Origin: Abyssibacter profundi
Lineage (GTDB): Bacteria; Pseudomonadota; Gammaproteobacteria; Nevskiales; OUC007
Length of the DNA: 64,000 bases
Reading direction: 5' to 3'
Assembly: GCF_003151135.1 (NCBI RefSeq)
Contig: NZ_QEQK01000011.1
Coordinates: 62,001 to 126,000 of the forward strand
This document shows, in pieces, positions 1-14,637 of the stretch. The notes under the pieces were generated by a model, which saw only the letters and a program-made list of their open reading frames with translations, ran no database searches and was not told the DNA's origin. Position numbers and translations under genes: made by a program. Numbering within the stretch: the first letter of the stretch is position 1; each line of letters opens with the position of its first letter.

Positions 1-3632
<3,632 letters not shown>

Positions 3633-3638
3633 TGGAAG

Positions 3639-3670
3639 GCCGGGCCTGCAGTTTTGACTGCGGGTCCGGC
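3639..3670 (+). other. rpoB-rpoC intergenic hairpin
   Basis: A 13-bp stem (3639-3651 with 3658-3670, two G-U wobbles) closes a 6-nt loop just after the rpoB stop. No U-run follows, so it is not a typical intrinsic terminator. It may be a processing or stabilising structure in the rpoBC mRNA; that role is inferred. Confidence 0.45.
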
Positions 3671-3762
3671 GTCCCCGGTACCCAAAGATGGTCAGCCGGG
3701 TCGTTGCTCAGAGTCACTGAGTCCGATCCAGAGCGATTGCTAACCACAGTTGTGGAGCTGTT

Positions 3763-6700
3763 ATGAAAGATTTGCTGAGTCTGCTTCGCCAACCCGATCA
3801 GATGGACGATTTCGACGCCATCAAGATCGGCCTGTCATCTCCCGAGACCATTCGTTCCTGGTCGTTCGGTGAGGTCAAGAAGCCTGAAACTATCAACTAC
3901 CGCACGTTCAAGCCGGAGCGTGACGGGCTGTTCTGCGCCAAGATCTTTGGTCCGATCAAGGACTACGAATGCTTGTGCGGTAAGTACAAGCGACTGAAGC
4001 ATCGCGGTGTGATCTGCGAAAAGTGCGGTGTTGAAGTCACGCTGGCCAAGGTGCGTCGCGAACGCATGGGGCATATCGAACTGGCATCGCCAGTTGCCCA
4101 CATCTGGTTCCTCAAGTCGCTGCCGTCGCGGATCGGCCTGCTGCTGGATATGCCGTTGCGGGCCATCGAGCGTGTGCTGTACTTCGAGGCGCATGTTGTG
4201 ATCGATCCCGGCCTGACTCCCATGGAGCGGGGCCAGATCTTGACCGAAGAGGAATACCTCACGGCGGTCGAGGAGCATGGCGATGAGTTCACGGCGAAGA
4301 TGGGTGCGGAAGCCGTGCTGGATCTGCTGGGTGGAATCGATCTGCCGACCGAAGCCGCCAAGCTGCGCGAAGACATCAGCGCCACCGGTTCCGAGACCAA
4401 GATCAAACGTTTGGGCAAGCGCCTGAAGCTGATCGAATCCTTCATCGCCTCGGCCAACAAGCCTGAGTGGATGATTCTTGACGTGCTGCCGGTGCTGCCG
4501 CCGGATCTGCGTCCGCTGGTGCCGTTGGATGGCGGCCGGTTTGCGACCTCGGATCTCAACGATCTGTACCGTCGTGTGATCAACCGGAACAACCGTCTCA
4601 AGCGTCTGCTTGAGCTGGCCGCGCCGGACATCATCGTGCGCAACGAAAAGCGCATGCTGCAGGAGTCGGTTGACGCGCTCATCGACAACGGTCGTCGCGG
4701 TCGTGCCATCACGGGCTCGAACAAGCGTCCGCTGAAATCCTTGGCCGACATGATCAAGGGCAAGCAAGGCCGCTTCCGTCAGAACCTGCTGGGTAAGCGT
4801 GTCGACTACTCGGGCCGTTCGGTCATCGTGGTTGGCCCGACGCTCAAGCTGCAGCAGTGTGGTCTGCCGAAGAAGATGGCGCTGGAGCTGTTCAAGCCAT
4901 TTGTGTTCTCGCGTCTGCAGCGGTTGGAGATGGCTTCGACCATCAAGGCCGCCAAGAAGATGGTGGAGCGCGAAGAAGCAGAGGTCTGGGACATCCTGGA
5001 AGACTGCATTCGCGAACACCCGGTCATGCTGAACCGTGCGCCGACGCTGCATCGACTCGGCATCCAGGCTTTTGAGCCGGTGTTGATCGAAGGTAAGGCC
5101 ATCCAGCTGCATCCGCTGGTTTGCACCGCCTTCAACGCCGACTTCGATGGCGACCAGATGGCCGTGCACGTCCCGCTGTCGCTGGAAGCCCAGCTCGAAG
5201 CGCGCGTGCTGATGATGTCGACCAACAACATCCTGTCGCCAGCCAACGGTGACCCGATCATCGTGCCGTCGCAGGACGTGGTGCTGGGTCTGTACTGGAT
5301 GAGCCGCGAGCGCATCAACGCCAAGGGCGAGGGCATGACCTTTGCCGACCCGGCTGAAGTCCGTCGCGCCTTTGACCATGGCATCGTCGACCTGCAGGCC
5401 AAGATCAAGGTCCGCATGGATGACTGGATCGATCAGGAAGACGGCACCGTCAAAGCCAAGCGCCACGTGGTCGACACCACGGCGGGCCGTGCGCTGCTGT
5501 CCGAGATTCTTCCGGAGGGCATGCCCTTCGAGATGATCAATAAGGCGATGACCAAGAAGGCCATCTCCGCGGTCATCAATGCCTGCTACCGTCGTTGTGG
5601 CACCAAGGAATCCGTGGTCTTCGCCGACCAGCTGATGTACACGGGCTTCTCGATGTCCACGAAGGCCGGTATCTCCATCGCTGTGGGTGACATGATCATC
5701 CCCGAGGAGAAAGAGGTCATCCTCGGTAAGGCTGCCGACGAGGTGAAGGCGATTGATGACGAGTACACCTCGGGTCTGGTGACCGGGGGTGAGCGTTACA
5801 ACCGCGTGGTTGACGTTTGGTCGCGTGCCAACGAGCAGGTGGCGCGCGCGATGATGGACAAGATCGGTAACGACATCGTGACCGATAGCGAGGGCAACGA
5901 GGTCAAGACCCCGTCCTTCAACTCCATCTTCATGATGGCCGATTCTGGCGCCCGTGGTTCAGCGGCTCAGATTCGTCAGCTGGCAGGGATGCGTGGCCTG
6001 ATGGCCAAGCCGGATGGGTCCATCATCGAAACGCCGATTACGGCGAACTTCCGTGAAGGCCTGAACATCCTGCAGTACTTCATCTCGACTCACGGAGCAC
6101 GTAAGGGTCTGGCTGATACGGCGCTGAAGACCGCAAACTCGGGCTACCTGACCCGTCGCCTGGTCGACGTCGCCCAGGATGTGGTCGTGACTGAGCAGGA
6201 TTGCGGCACCGAGCATGGTGTCATCATGACGCCGCTGGTCGAAGGCGGCGATGTTGTCGAGCCGCTGAGCGAGCGCGTGCTGGGTCGTACGGTCGCGCGC
6301 GACGTGATCGATCCGTCCAACAACGAAGTGATTGCGGCTGCCGGTACGCTGCTTGATGAGCGTTGGGTCGACTTGCTGGAAGCCAAGTCCGTGGATGAGG
6401 TCATCGTCCGCTCGGCCATCACCTGCCAGACGGAGTTCGGCGTGTGTGCGTCCTGCTACGGCCGTGATCTGGCCCGTGGTCACCGCGTGAACATTGGTGA
6501 ATCGGTCGGCGTCATCGCCGCCCAGTCCATCGGTGAGCCGGGTACCCAGCTGACCATGCGGACCTTCCACGTGGGCGGTGCTGCGTCGCGAGCCGCTGCC
6601 ACCGACGGTGTGGAAGCCAAGTTCGACGGTAAGGCCAAGCTGCACAACATCAAGACGGTACAGCATGCCGACGGTCATCTGGTCGCCGTGTCGCGATCGG

Positions 6701-7989
6701 GCGAGGTGGGCGTGATGGACGCACATGGTCGCGAGCGTGAGCGCTACAAGATTCCGTACGGCGCCACCATTCTCGTGGATGAGGGCGACGCGGTGGAATC
6801 CGGTGCCCAGCTGGCCAAGTGGGACCCGCATACCCATCCGATCGTGACCGAGCTGGCGGGGACGGTGAAGTTCGCCGATTTCGAAGACGGGTTGACCGTC
6901 CAGCGCGAGGTCGACGAAATGACCGGCATCTCCACGCTGGTGGTAACGGATCCCAAGTCGCGTGGTTCCGCCGGTAAGGACCTGCGTCCGATGATTCAGC
7001 TCATCGGAGAAGACGGTGAGCCGATGGTGTTCCCGGGAACCGACATCCCGGCCCAGTACTCGCTGCCGCCGAAGGCCATTGTGGTCGTCGAAGACGGCCA
7101 GCAGGTCGTGATCGGTGACGTGCTGTCGCGCATTCCGCAGGAAGCGTCCAAGTCTCGCGACATTACTGGTGGTCTGCCGCGTGTGGCCGACCTGTTCGAA
7201 GCGCGTAAGCCGAAGGATCCGGCGGTGCTGGCAGAAGCCACAGGCACCATTCGCTTCGGCCAGGGCACCAAGGGCAAGCAGCGCATCAAGATCGTCACCA
7301 GTGGCGGCGACGAAGTCGACATGCTGGTGCCGAAGTGGCAGCAGATCAACGTGTTCGAAGGTGAGCACGTCGAGAAGGGTGAAGTGATTTCCGATGGCGA
7401 ACCCAGCGGACACGACATCCTGCGTCTGCGCGGCGTTGCGGCCCTGTCGGATTACCTGGTGAAGGAGATCCAGGACGTTTATCGCCTGCAGGGTGTGGCC
7501 ATCAACGACAAGCACATCGAGGTGATCATTCGCCAGATGCTGCGCAAGGTTGAGGTGGCCGATCCGGGTGAGACGAAACTGCTCCAGGGCGAGCAGCTCG
7601 AGCTCTCCACAGTGCTCGACGCGAACCGCAAGGCGGAATCCGAAGACATGGTGGCGGCCAAGTACGAGCGTCTGCTCTTGGGCATTACCAAGGCCAGCCT
7701 GTCGACGGAGTCGTTCATCTCGGCAGCTTCGTTCCAGGAGACCACGCGAGTACTCACCGAAGCTTCGGTGCGTGGTGCACGCGACGACCTGCGCGGGCTG
7801 AAGGAAAACGTCATCGTCGGCCGCCTGATTCCGGCTGGTACCGGATTGGCACATCACAAGGCTCGCCGTGACCGCCGCAACCTGGTCATGGGCTTTGAAG
7901 ATGCTGCGGCTGTCGAGGCGGCAGAGGCGGAAGCCGCTGCAGCAGCAGCCAGTGCCGACTCCGGCGACTCGGAGGGTGAACAGGCCTAA
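3763..7989 (+). CDS. rpoC: DNA-directed RNA polymerase subunit beta'
   Basis: Beta' subunit, carrying the active-site magnesium. The 1408-residue product matches the gammaproteobacterial length. The N-terminal zinc finger (C-x-C near residues 70-72 and EKCGVEV near 86-90) is intact. The catalytic [12 protein letters not shown] motif begins near residue 457. The second zinc-binding cluster ([11 protein letters not shown], ~residue 890) and the trigger-loop region are present. The tail is rich in Ala, Glu and Ser. The ATG is preceded by a purine-rich GGAGCTG. Confidence 0.99.
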   Translation: MKDLLSLLRQPDQMDDFDAIKIGLSSPETIRSWSFGEVKKPETINYRTFKPERDGLFCAKIFGPIKDYECLCGKYKRLKHRGVICEKCGVEVTLAKVRRERMGHIELASPVAHIWFLKSLPSRIGLLLDMPLRAIERVLYFEAHVVIDPGLTPMERGQILTEEEYLTAVEEHGDEFTAKMGAEAVLDLLGGIDLPTEAAKLREDISATGSETKIKRLGKRLKLIESFIASANKPEWMILDVLPVLPPDLRPLVPLDGGRFATSDLNDLYRRVINRNNRLKRLLELAAPDIIVRNEKRMLQESVDALIDNGRRGRAITGSNKRPLKSLADMIKGKQGRFRQNLLGKRVDYSGRSVIVVGPTLKLQQCGLPKKMALELFKPFVFSRLQRLEMASTIKAAKKMVEREEAEVWDILEDCIREHPVMLNRAPTLHRLGIQAFEPVLIEGKAIQLHPLVCTAFNADFDGDQMAVHVPLSLEAQLEARVLMMSTNNILSPANGDPIIVPSQDVVLGLYWMSRERINAKGEGMTFADPAEVRRAFDHGIVDLQAKIKVRMDDWIDQEDGTVKAKRHVVDTTAGRALLSEILPEGMPFEMINKAMTKKAISAVINACYRRCGTKESVVFADQLMYTGFSMSTKAGISIAVGDMIIPEEKEVILGKAADEVKAIDDEYTSGLVTGGERYNRVVDVWSRANEQVARAMMDKIGNDIVTDSEGNEVKTPSFNSIFMMADSGARGSAAQIRQLAGMRGLMAKPDGSIIETPITANFREGLNILQYFISTHGARKGLADTALKTANSGYLTRRLVDVAQDVVVTEQDCGTEHGVIMTPLVEGGDVVEPLSERVLGRTVARDVIDPSNNEVIAAAGTLLDERWVDLLEAKSVDEVIVRSAITCQTEFGVCASCYGRDLARGHRVNIGESVGVIAAQSIGEPGTQLTMRTFHVGGAASRAAATDGVEAKFDGKAKLHNIKTVQHADGHLVAVSRSGEVGVMDAHGRERERYKIPYGATILVDEGDAVESGAQLAKWDPHTHPIVTELAGTVKFADFEDGLTVQREVDEMTGISTLVVTDPKSRGSAGKDLRPMIQLIGEDGEPMVFPGTDIPAQYSLPPKAIVVVEDGQQVVIGDVLSRIPQEASKSRDITGGLPRVADLFEARKPKDPAVLAEATGTIRFGQGTKGKQRIKIVTSGGDEVDMLVPKWQQINVFEGEHVEKGEVISDGEPSGHDILRLRGVAALSDYLVKEIQDVYRLQGVAINDKHIEVIIRQMLRKVEVADPGETKLLQGEQLELSTVLDANRKAESEDMVAAKYERLLLGITKASLSTESFISAASFQETTRVLTEASVRGARDDLRGLKENVIVGRLIPAGTGLAHHKARRDRRNLVMGFEDAAAVEAAEAEAAAAAASADSGDSEGEQA

Positions 7990-7995
7990 TGGGCC

Positions 7996-8033
7996 GGGCT
8001 GCCGACGACGCGTTCTGCGCCCGTCGGCAGCCC
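7996..8033 (+). terminator. Hairpin downstream of rpoC
   Basis: A perfect 12-bp inverted repeat (7996-8007 pairs with 8022-8033) starts 7 nt after the rpoC stop. The following sequence has no strong U-run, so termination may be partial. It ends the rpoBC unit before the promoter of the str operon at 8056. Confidence 0.65.
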
Positions 8034-8055
8034 AAGCAAAACGGGCGTTTTCGTC

Positions 8056-8084
8056 TTGACACTCAATGGGTGTCTCTGTACGAT
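8056..8084 (+). promoter_or_regulatory. Sigma-70 promoter of the str operon
   Basis: TTGACA at 8056-8061 and TACGAT at 8079-8084 are separated by exactly 17 nt. The -35 is a perfect consensus. Transcription would start near 8091, giving a leader of about 66 nt before the rpsL GTG. Confidence 0.85.
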
Positions 8085-8099
8085 TCGCGCCCTCTCGAA

Positions 8100-8132
8100 G
8101 ACGGGACGGAGACTCCGTTCCGTCAATTTTTT
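8100..8132 (+). terminator. Leader hairpin with U-run (candidate attenuator) upstream of rpsL
   Basis: A 10-bp stem (8100-8109 with 8115-8124, one G-U) and a 5-nt loop are followed after two A residues by six T residues (8127-8132). A second T6 run lies at 8137-8142. It lies downstream of the promoter at 8056-8084 and upstream of rpsL, so it could terminate str-operon transcripts early. A regulatory role is inferred. Confidence 0.55.
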
Positions 8133-8156
8133 GGCCTTTTTTCGGACATCCAGACT

Positions 8157-8531
8157 GTGCCAACGATTAATCAGCTAGTGCGCAAAGGGCGGAAAGAGAA
8201 GCCCGTTAAGAACGCGGTTCCGGCCCTTCAGGCCAGCCCGCAGAAACGTGGCGTCTGCACGCGCGTATACACCACAACCCCGAAGAAGCCGAACTCGGCG
8301 CTGCGTAAAGTCGCGCGTGTTCGCCTGACCAACGGGTTCGAAGTGACCAGCTACATCGGTGGTGAAGGTCATAACCTGCAGGAACACTCGGTCGTGCTGA
8401 TTCGCGGCGGTCGTGTAAAGGACTTGCCGGGTGTTCGCTACCACACCGTGCGCGGTGCGCTGGACACCAGTGGTGTCGAGGCGCGTCGTCAGGGTCGTTC
8501 CAAGTACGGCGCCAAGCGTCCGAAGAACTAA
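8157..8531 (+). CDS. rpsL: 30S ribosomal protein S12
   Basis: S12 sits at the decoding centre and contributes to translational accuracy. The start is GTG at 8157, where the product begins [12 protein letters not shown] and is 124 residues, identical in length to E. coli S12; the open frame extends upstream but the extra residues are non-homologous. [13 protein letters not shown] and [12 protein letters not shown] keep the wild-type lysines associated with streptomycin sensitivity. First gene of the str operon. Confidence 0.97.
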   Translation: MPTINQLVRKGRKEKPVKNAVPALQASPQKRGVCTRVYTTTPKKPNSALRKVARVRLTNGFEVTSYIGGEGHNLQEHSVVLIRGGRVKDLPGVRYHTVRGALDTSGVEARRQGRSKYGAKRPKN

Positions 8532-8543
8532 GGAGTCAGGCGC

Positions 8544-9005
8544 ATGTCACGTCGTCGTACCCCCGAAAAACGGGTCATCCTTCCGGATCCGAAGTACAAG
8601 AGCGAGCTGCTGTCCAAGTTCATCAACATGATTATGGTTGATGGCAAGAAGTCGACGGCGGAAAGCATTGTTTATGGCGCATTGGATCAGCTGAATAACG
8701 CTGAGCCGATGGGTGTGCTCGAGCAGGCGCTGGAGAATGTGCGTCCGCTGGTCGAGGTTAAGTCTCGTCGCGTTGGTGGTGCGACTTACCAGGTGCCTGT
8801 CGAAGTGCGTGCCATCCGTCGTAACACCCTGGCAATGCGCTGGCTAATCGACGCGGCGCGGCGCCGTGGCGAAAAAGACATGGCCTCCCGCCTCGCGGGT
8901 GAATTGTCGGATGCCTCCGAGAGTCGTGGTGCAGCCGTCAAGAAGCGTGAAGACACGCATCGCATGGCCGAAGCCAACCGCGCGTTCTCGCACTTCCGCT
9001 GGTAG
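8544..9005 (+). CDS. rpsG: 30S ribosomal protein S7
   Basis: S7 nucleates assembly of the 30S head and in E. coli represses its own operon. The product is 153 residues, starting [18 protein letters not shown]. The strong AAGGAG Shine-Dalgarno directly overlaps the end of rpsL, leaving 12 nt between the genes. No internal break or unusual residue is seen. Confidence 0.98.
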   Translation: MSRRRTPEKRVILPDPKYKSELLSKFINMIMVDGKKSTAESIVYGALDQLNNAEPMGVLEQALENVRPLVEVKSRRVGGATYQVPVEVRAIRRNTLAMRWLIDAARRRGEKDMASRLAGELSDASESRGAAVKKREDTHRMAEANRAFSHFRW

Positions 9006-9028
9006 TCGGCTGAGCGCGATCTGCTCCC

Positions 9029-11125
9029 ATGGCTAGAAAGCACCCCATCGGTCGGTACCGTAACTTCGGCATCATGGCGCATATTGATGCCGGCAAGACC
9101 ACCACGACCGAGCGCATCCTGTTTTACACGGGTGTGTCTCACAAGATGGGTGAAGTCCATGATGGCGCAGCCACCATGGACTGGATGGAGCAAGAGCAAG
9201 AGCGCGGCATCACGATTACCTCGGCAGCCACGACTTGCTTCTGGCAGGGGATGGAGAAGCAGTTCGAGGAGCACCGGCTCAACATTATCGATACGCCGGG
9301 GCATGTCGATTTCACCATCGAAGTTGAGCGCTCGCTGCGTGTATTAGATAGCGCGGTTTGCGTGCTTGACGCGAATGCCGGCGTGGAGCCGCAGACGGAG
9401 ACGGTCTGGCGGCAGGCGAATAAGTACCGCGTGCCTCGGCTGGTGTTCGTCAACAAAATGGACAAGATCGGTGCCGACTACGGGCGTTGCCTGTCGATGC
9501 TCAAGGAGCGTCTTGGCGCGGTGGCGGTGCCGATTCAGCTGCCGATAGGCGCTGAAGACCATTTCGAAGGTGTCGTCGACCTTCTGCGCATGCAGGCGAT
9601 CTACTGGAATCAGGAAGACCTCGGCATGACGTTCGAGGAGCGTCCGATTCCGGATGCGCTGCAGGCGCAGGCGCAGGCTGCGCGGGAAGCCTTGGTTGAG
9701 GCCGCGGCAGAAGCGGACGAAGAGTTGATGGACAAGTACCTGGAAACAGGTGACTTGTCGCTTGATGAGATCAAGCGGGGTTTGCGGGCGCGAGTGATCG
9801 CGACCGATATTGTGCTGACGCTCTGTGGTACCGCGTTTAAGAACAAGGGTGTCCAGGCGCTGCTGGATGCGGTGGTCGAGTTTATGCCATCGCCGGTCGA
9901 AGTGCCGGCGATCAAGGGCGTCGATCCCGATGATGAAAGCAAGGTGATCGTTCGGGAGTCCACCGACGATGCGCCGTTTTCTGGGCTGGCGTTCAAGATT
10001 GCGACGGATCCCTATGTTGGGACGTTGACCTTTGTTCGGGTGTATTCGGGCGTGTTGTCCTCGGGCGATACCGTGTACAACCCGATCGAGCGGAAGAAGG
10101 AGCGTATCGGCCGTTTGTTGCAGATGCACTCCAATTCACGAGAAGAATTGAAGGAAGTCCGTGCTGGCGATATCTGTGCCATCGTGGGCCTGAAAAATGT
10201 AACCACCGGAACCACGCTGTGCAGCATGGATCAGCCGGTGATTCTTGAGCGGATGGATTTTCCGGACCCGGTGATCTCGATCGCCGTCGAGCCGAAGACC
10301 AAGGCCGACCAGGAAAAAATGGGCGTTGCCTTGGGCAAGCTGGCGCAGGAAGACCCTTCATTCCGAGTGCATACGGATGAAGAGTCGGGTCAGACGATTA
10401 TCTCCGGGATGGGTGAGTTGCATCTGGAGATCATCGTCGACCGCATGCGACGCGAGTTCAACGTGGAGTCCAACGTCGGGCGGCCGCAGGTGGCCTACCG
10501 GGAGACCATCCGCAAGACGGTCGAGCAGGAAGGTAAGTTTGTTCGTCAGTCCGGCGGGCGGGGCCAGTACGGCCATGTTTGGATTCGGTTGGAACCGCGT
10601 GAAGCGGGTGCCGGTTTCGAGTTCGTGAACGAAATCGTGGGTGGCGTCGTGCCGCGGGAATTCATTCCGGCGGTAGGCAAAGGGGTCGAAGAAGCGCTGC
10701 AAAATGGCGTGGTTCTCGGGTATCCCGTCGTCGACGTGAAGGCCACCTTGTTTGATGGTTCGTATCACGAGGTTGACTCCAGCGAAACGGCGTTTAAGAT
10801 TGCCGCCTCCATGGCCCTCCGTGACGGTGCAGCCAAGGCCGATCCGGTCTTGCTGGAGCCGATCATGGCGGTCAGCGTGGTGACGCCCGAAGAATACATG
10901 GGTGACGTGATGGGTGATTTGAACCGTCGTCGCGGACTCGTGCAAGGGATGGAAGAAACGCCATCCGGTAAAACCGTATCGGCAGAAGTGCCGTTATCCG
11001 AGATGTTCGGATATGCGACCGATCTCCGCTCCATGAGTCAGGGTCGGGCGACTTACACCATGCAGTTTAAGAAGTACTCAGAAGCACCTTCGAATGTGAC
11101 CGAAGGTCTGAAGAAAGCTTCGTAA
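9029..11125 (+). CDS. fusA: Elongation factor G
   Basis: Translocation GTPase that moves tRNA and mRNA through the ribosome. The 698-residue product has the G1 loop [12 protein letters not shown] near residue 20, the G3 motif DTPGHVDF near residue 88 and the G4 motif NKMDKIGAD near residue 145. The C-terminal domains IV-V are complete ([20 protein letters not shown]). The Shine-Dalgarno before the ATG is weak. It lies third in the str operon, 23 nt after rpsG. Confidence 0.98.
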   Translation: MARKHPIGRYRNFGIMAHIDAGKTTTTERILFYTGVSHKMGEVHDGAATMDWMEQEQERGITITSAATTCFWQGMEKQFEEHRLNIIDTPGHVDFTIEVERSLRVLDSAVCVLDANAGVEPQTETVWRQANKYRVPRLVFVNKMDKIGADYGRCLSMLKERLGAVAVPIQLPIGAEDHFEGVVDLLRMQAIYWNQEDLGMTFEERPIPDALQAQAQAAREALVEAAAEADEELMDKYLETGDLSLDEIKRGLRARVIATDIVLTLCGTAFKNKGVQALLDAVVEFMPSPVEVPAIKGVDPDDESKVIVRESTDDAPFSGLAFKIATDPYVGTLTFVRVYSGVLSSGDTVYNPIERKKERIGRLLQMHSNSREELKEVRAGDICAIVGLKNVTTGTTLCSMDQPVILERMDFPDPVISIAVEPKTKADQEKMGVALGKLAQEDPSFRVHTDEESGQTIISGMGELHLEIIVDRMRREFNVESNVGRPQVAYRETIRKTVEQEGKFVRQSGGRGQYGHVWIRLEPREAGAGFEFVNEIVGGVVPREFIPAVGKGVEEALQNGVVLGYPVVDVKATLFDGSYHEVDSSETAFKIAASMALRDGAAKADPVLLEPIMAVSVVTPEEYMGDVMGDLNRRRGLVQGMEETPSGKTVSAEVPLSEMFGYATDLRSMSQGRATYTMQFKKYSEAPSNVTEGLKKAS

Positions 11126-11162
11126 TCTCTACTATCAGATTCGAGAAAGAAGGGACCGACTC

Positions 11163-12353
11163 ATGTCGAAGGAAAAGTTCGAGCGTACCAAGCCGCACGT
11201 GAACGTCGGCACCATCGGTCACGTTGACCATGGTAAGACCACGTTGACCGCGGCATTGACGATTTGCCAGGCCAAGAAGTTTGGCGGTGAGCAGCGTGCA
11301 TACGATCAGATCGATAACGCGCCGGAAGAAAAGGCTCGCGGTATCACGATCGCCACGGCTCACGTGGAATATGAGTCGGATGCGCGCCACTACGCCCACG
11401 TGGATTGCCCGGGGCACGCTGACTACGTCAAGAACATGATCACCGGTGCTGCGCAGATGGATGGCGCGATCCTGGTCGTGTCCGCTGCTGACGGCCCGAT
11501 GCCGCAGACCCGTGAGCACATCCTGCTGGCTCGCCAGGTTGGCGTGCCGTACATCGTCGTGTTCCTGAACAAGGCCGACATGGTCGATGATCCGGAGCTG
11601 CTTGAGCTCGTCGAAATGGAAGTCCGCGAACTGCTGGACGCCTACGAGTTCCCGGGTGACGACACCCCGATCATCACCGGTTCGGCCCTGAAGGCCGTTG
11701 AGGGCGATGAGTCCGAAATCGGTTCGCAGGCAATTGACAAGCTGATTGCTGCTCTGGACGAGTACATTCCGGAGCCGGAGCGTGCCATTGACGGTACCTT
11801 CCTGATGCCTGTGGAAGACGTGTTCTCGATCTCCGGTCGCGGCACCGTGGCAACGGGTCGTGTTGAGCGCGGCATTGTTAAGGTCGGTGAAGAAATTGAA
11901 ATCGTCGGCATCAAGGCGACCGCCAAGACGACGGTGACCGGCGTGGAAATGTTCCGCAAGCTGCTGGACGAAGGTCGTGCAGGCGACAACGTCGGTGTGC
12001 TGCTTCGTGGCACCAAGCGTGAAGAAATCGAGCGTGGCCAGGTGCTGGCCAAGCCGGGTTCGATCACGCCGCACACCAAGTTCGAGGCCGAGGTCTACAT
12101 CCTGAAGAAGGAAGAGGGTGGTCGTCATACCCCGTTCTTCCAGGGTTATCGCCCGCAGTTCTACTTCCGTACCACTGACGTCACCGGTGCTTGCACCCTG
12201 GCTGAAGGTACCGAGATGGTCATGCCGGGTGACAACGTCAACCTGAACGTTGAGCTGATTGCTCCGATCGCCATGGAAGACGGCCTGCGCTTCGCTATTC
12301 GCGAAGGTGGTCGTACCGTTGGTGCCGGCGTCGTCGTCAAGATCATCGAGTAA
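11163..12353 (+). CDS. tuf: Elongation factor Tu
   Basis: GTPase that delivers aminoacyl-tRNA to the ribosome. The 396-residue product has [34 protein letters not shown] and NKADMVDD in the expected spacing. A purine-rich AGAAAGAAGGGA precedes the ATG. It closes the str operon and is followed by a strong terminator. A second tuf copy, common in this class, would lie outside the window. Confidence 0.98.
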   Translation: MSKEKFERTKPHVNVGTIGHVDHGKTTLTAALTICQAKKFGGEQRAYDQIDNAPEEKARGITIATAHVEYESDARHYAHVDCPGHADYVKNMITGAAQMDGAILVVSAADGPMPQTREHILLARQVGVPYIVVFLNKADMVDDPELLELVEMEVRELLDAYEFPGDDTPIITGSALKAVEGDESEIGSQAIDKLIAALDEYIPEPERAIDGTFLMPVEDVFSISGRGTVATGRVERGIVKVGEEIEIVGIKATAKTTVTGVEMFRKLLDEGRAGDNVGVLLRGTKREEIERGQVLAKPGSITPHTKFEAEVYILKKEEGGRHTPFFQGYRPQFYFRTTDVTGACTLAEGTEMVMPGDNVNLNVELIAPIAMEDGLRFAIREGGRTVGAGVVVKIIE

Positions 12354-12395
12354 GGAGGCGTTGCCGGAAACCTAACGCCGGAAGCCGAGTGTAAA

Positions 12396-12427
12396 CGCGG
12401 GCCACCAATGCGGTGGCCCGCGGTTTT
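12396..12427 (+). terminator. Intrinsic terminator after tuf
   Basis: An 11-bp GC-rich perfect stem (12396-12406 with 12412-12422) closes a 5-nt loop and is followed by GTTTT. It separates the str operon from the S10 operon starting at 12468. Confidence 0.85.
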
Positions 12428-12467
12428 CGGTTCACGGGTTTAGCCAACGTCAACGATGTAAAGCACC

Positions 12468-12782
12468 ATGGCTCAGAATCAAAACATTCGTATTCGTCTC
12501 AAGGCTTTCGATCATCGACTGATCGACAAGTCCGCTCGTGAGATCGTGGAAACTGCCAAGCGCACCGGCGCCATGGTTCGTGGTCCGATCCCCTTGCCTA
12601 CTCGCAAGGAAAAATTTACAATACTCATCTCGCCGCATGTGAATAAGGATGCGCGCGATCAGTATGAAGTCCGCACCCACAAGCGCCTTATGGAGATTGT
12701 GGACCCCACCGAGAAAACGGTCGACGCGCTGATGAAGCTCGACCTCGCGGCGGGTGTGGATGTGCAAATCAAGCTGAACTAA
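12468..12782 (+). CDS. rpsJ: 30S ribosomal protein S10
   Basis: S10 is a 30S head protein that also serves as NusE in antitermination complexes. The product is 104 residues and contains the family motifs [13 protein letters not shown] and [15 protein letters not shown]. Only a weak TAAAG precedes the ATG. It is first in the S10 operon, but unlike the usual arrangement the next gene, rplC, is 305 nt away. Confidence 0.97.
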   Translation: MAQNQNIRIRLKAFDHRLIDKSAREIVETAKRTGAMVRGPIPLPTRKEKFTILISPHVNKDARDQYEVRTHKRLMEIVDPTEKTVDALMKLDLAAGVDVQIKLN

Positions 12783-13087
12783 TGCTTTGGCCTTCGGGCT
12801 AAGCAGGTACAGCACGCCCGGGCGATCCGGGTGAGGGCGCGGCAAGCGCCCGTTTCAAGCGCCACGGCGCTTGATTCGGCTTGCTGAAGAGGTATCGAGT
12901 ACGTCGCCTAGGCGAAACGGCTCGGGTTCCAGGCGAGTTGAGCTTGAAGTCGAAACTGCTCCGGCAGCAAAGCTTCACGTAACAGATCATTGAGCGTGTG
13001 TTCGCAAATGGCGGGCAGGCGCTCGTGTCGCTCTAATTGTTTGTTGGGCGTGCGGCTCTGGTCGTGCGCACTGCTGAGGAAACGGCA
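12783..13087 (+). other. Structured 305-nt spacer between rpsJ and rplC
   Basis: This stretch has no supported + strand gene. It contains a 6-bp hairpin (12835-12840 with 12846-12851) and an 8-bp hairpin (within 12855-12874), and a CGCCC/GGGCG pair brackets 12814-12839. No U-run follows, so these are not clear terminators. On the - strand the frame ending at 12908 reads like protein over about 45 codons. A GAGGA Shine-Dalgarno for rplC sits at its end. The spacer could be an RNA regulatory element, a second leader, or gene debris. Confidence 0.5.
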
Positions 13088-13726
13088 ATGTCTTTCGGAC
13101 TGGTCGGAAAAAAACGAGGCATGACGCGCCTGTTCACCGAAGCTGGTGCTTCCGTGCCCGTCACCGTGATTGAGGTTGAGCCGAATCGGATCACCCAGAT
13201 CAAGCGCGATGACGTGGACGGATACACGGCTGTGCAGGTGACTGTGGGTACGCGTCGTGCCAGCCGGGTGACCAAGGCGATGGCTGGTCACTTTAAGAAG
13301 GCGGGCACCGAAGCCGGTCGAGGCGTCTGGGAATTCCGTGCCAGCACGGAGCAGCTGGACGGGCTCGAGCCGGGTGGCGAAATCAAGGTTGACCAGTTTG
13401 AAGCTGGCCAAACTGTAGACGTCACTGGCGTGTCCATTGGTAAAGGCTTCGCGGGCACGATTAAGCGTCACAATTTTCATCACCAGCGCAATACGCACGG
13501 TAACTCGCTTTCGCATCGCGCGCCGGGTTCCATCGGCCAGAACCAGACCCCGGGTCGCGTGTTCAAGGGCAAGAAGATGGCCGGCCAGATGGGCAACAAG
13601 CGTGTCACCGTCCAGAACCTTGAAGTGGTTCGCGTCGATGCCGAGCGGAATTTGCTGATGATCAAAGGTGGCATCCCCGGCGCGACCGGTGTCGATGTCT
13701 TGGTTCGCCCGGCGGTGAAGGGCTAA
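13088..13726 (+). CDS. rplC: 50S ribosomal protein L3
   Basis: L3 binds near the peptidyl transferase centre and starts 50S assembly. I place the start at ATG 13088, giving [16 protein letters not shown] and 212 residues; the 17 upstream in-frame codons are not homologous. GAGGA lies 7 nt before this ATG. The central loop with [20 protein letters not shown] carries the conserved Gln that is methylated in E. coli. Confidence 0.97.
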   Translation: MSFGLVGKKRGMTRLFTEAGASVPVTVIEVEPNRITQIKRDDVDGYTAVQVTVGTRRASRVTKAMAGHFKKAGTEAGRGVWEFRASTEQLDGLEPGGEIKVDQFEAGQTVDVTGVSIGKGFAGTIKRHNFHHQRNTHGNSLSHRAPGSIGQNQTPGRVFKGKKMAGQMGNKRVTVQNLEVVRVDAERNLLMIKGGIPGATGVDVLVRPAVKG

Positions 13727-13728
13727 GC

Positions 13729-14331
13729 ATGGATCTTCAAATTCATAATGGCTCGACCGTGTCCGTCTCGGATGCCGTGTTCGGGGCCGAGTTTAATGAA
13801 TCGCTGGTTCACCAGGTGGTTGTTGCGTATCTCGCAGGCGGCCGCGCTGGAACCAAGGCTCAGAAAGGGCGCTCCGACGTTCGTGGCGGCGGGCGTAAGC
13901 CTTGGCGCCAGAAGGGTACGGGCCGTGCACGTGCCGGCACCATTCGCAGCCCGATCTTCACCGGTGGCGGTAAGGTCTTCGCGGCGACGCCGCGGGATTT
14001 CTCGCAGAAAGTGAACCGCAAGATGTACCGCGGCGGTCTGCGCGCCATTCTGTCGGAGCTGCAGCGCCAGGAACGACTGATTGTCGTGGATGACCTGTCG
14101 CTGGAGGCGCCTAAGACGAAGGCGCTGATCGGCAAGCTGGCCGAGTTGAATGCGCCGCGTGCATTGGTCGTGCTGAATGAAGTCAGCGAATCGCTTTATC
14201 TGGCCTCGCGCAATATTCCTTATGTCGATGTCATCGACACGGCTGCATTGAATCCTGCTGCCCTGGTGGGCGCGGACAAAGTGGTCATCAGTGTGGCTGC
14301 CATCGAGCGTGTTCAGGAGTGGCTGGCATGA
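13729..14331 (+). CDS. rplD: 50S ribosomal protein L4
   Basis: L4 lines the exit tunnel and in E. coli represses the S10 operon. The product is 200 residues with the extended-loop motif [19 protein letters not shown]. It begins 2 nt after rplC and its TGA overlaps the ATG of rplW. The N-terminal [18 protein letters not shown] is normal for the family. Confidence 0.97.
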   Translation: MDLQIHNGSTVSVSDAVFGAEFNESLVHQVVVAYLAGGRAGTKAQKGRSDVRGGGRKPWRQKGTGRARAGTIRSPIFTGGGKVFAATPRDFSQKVNRKMYRGGLRAILSELQRQERLIVVDDLSLEAPKTKALIGKLAELNAPRALVVLNEVSESLYLASRNIPYVDVIDTAALNPAALVGADKVVISVAAIERVQEWLA

Positions 14332-14624
14332 ATCAGGAACGTCTGATGAACATTCTCCGCGCACCGATTGTGTCGGAGAAAAGCACCAACGTGGCCGAGC
14401 GTCACAACCAGGCGGTGTTCGAAGTTGCGACTGACGCGACCAAGATCGAGATCAAGCAGGCGGTTGAGTTGCTGTTCAAGGTTGAAGTCGACTCGGTGCG
14501 CACGGTGGTCGTCAAGGGCAAGCGCAAGCGTTTTGGCCGTGTCGAAGGGCGCCGTAAAGACACCAAGAAGGCCTATGTCCAGTTGGGCGAAGGTCAAGAA
14601 ATCGACTTCGTCGGCCTGAGCTAA
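14328..14624 (+). CDS. rplW: 50S ribosomal protein L23
   Basis: L23 sits at the exit-tunnel mouth and docks signal recognition particle and trigger factor. ATG 14328 overlaps the rplD stop (ATGA) and yields [20 protein letters not shown], the usual N-terminus, 98 residues. An ATG nine bases upstream would add only MAG and is less likely. Confidence 0.96.
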   Translation: MNQERLMNILRAPIVSEKSTNVAERHNQAVFEVATDATKIEIKQAVELLFKVEVDSVRTVVVKGKRKRFGRVEGRRKDTKKAYVQLGEGQEIDFVGLS

Positions 14625-14637
14625 GCGGAGCGGATCC

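Noticed and set aside
5959-8163. 734-codon open frame on the - strand over rpoC and the rpsL leader
   Set aside because: Antisense shadow of rpoC; composition is Arg/Gln/His-rich and it runs across the terminator and promoter.
12783-12874. Repeated GC-rich motifs as a CRISPR array
   Set aside because: The repeats are inverted, not direct, and are irregular in length with no spacers.
12908-13516. 202-codon - strand frame over rplC and the spacer taken as a whole gene
   Set aside because: The upstream two thirds are a shadow of rplC; only the short tail in the spacer looks protein-like.
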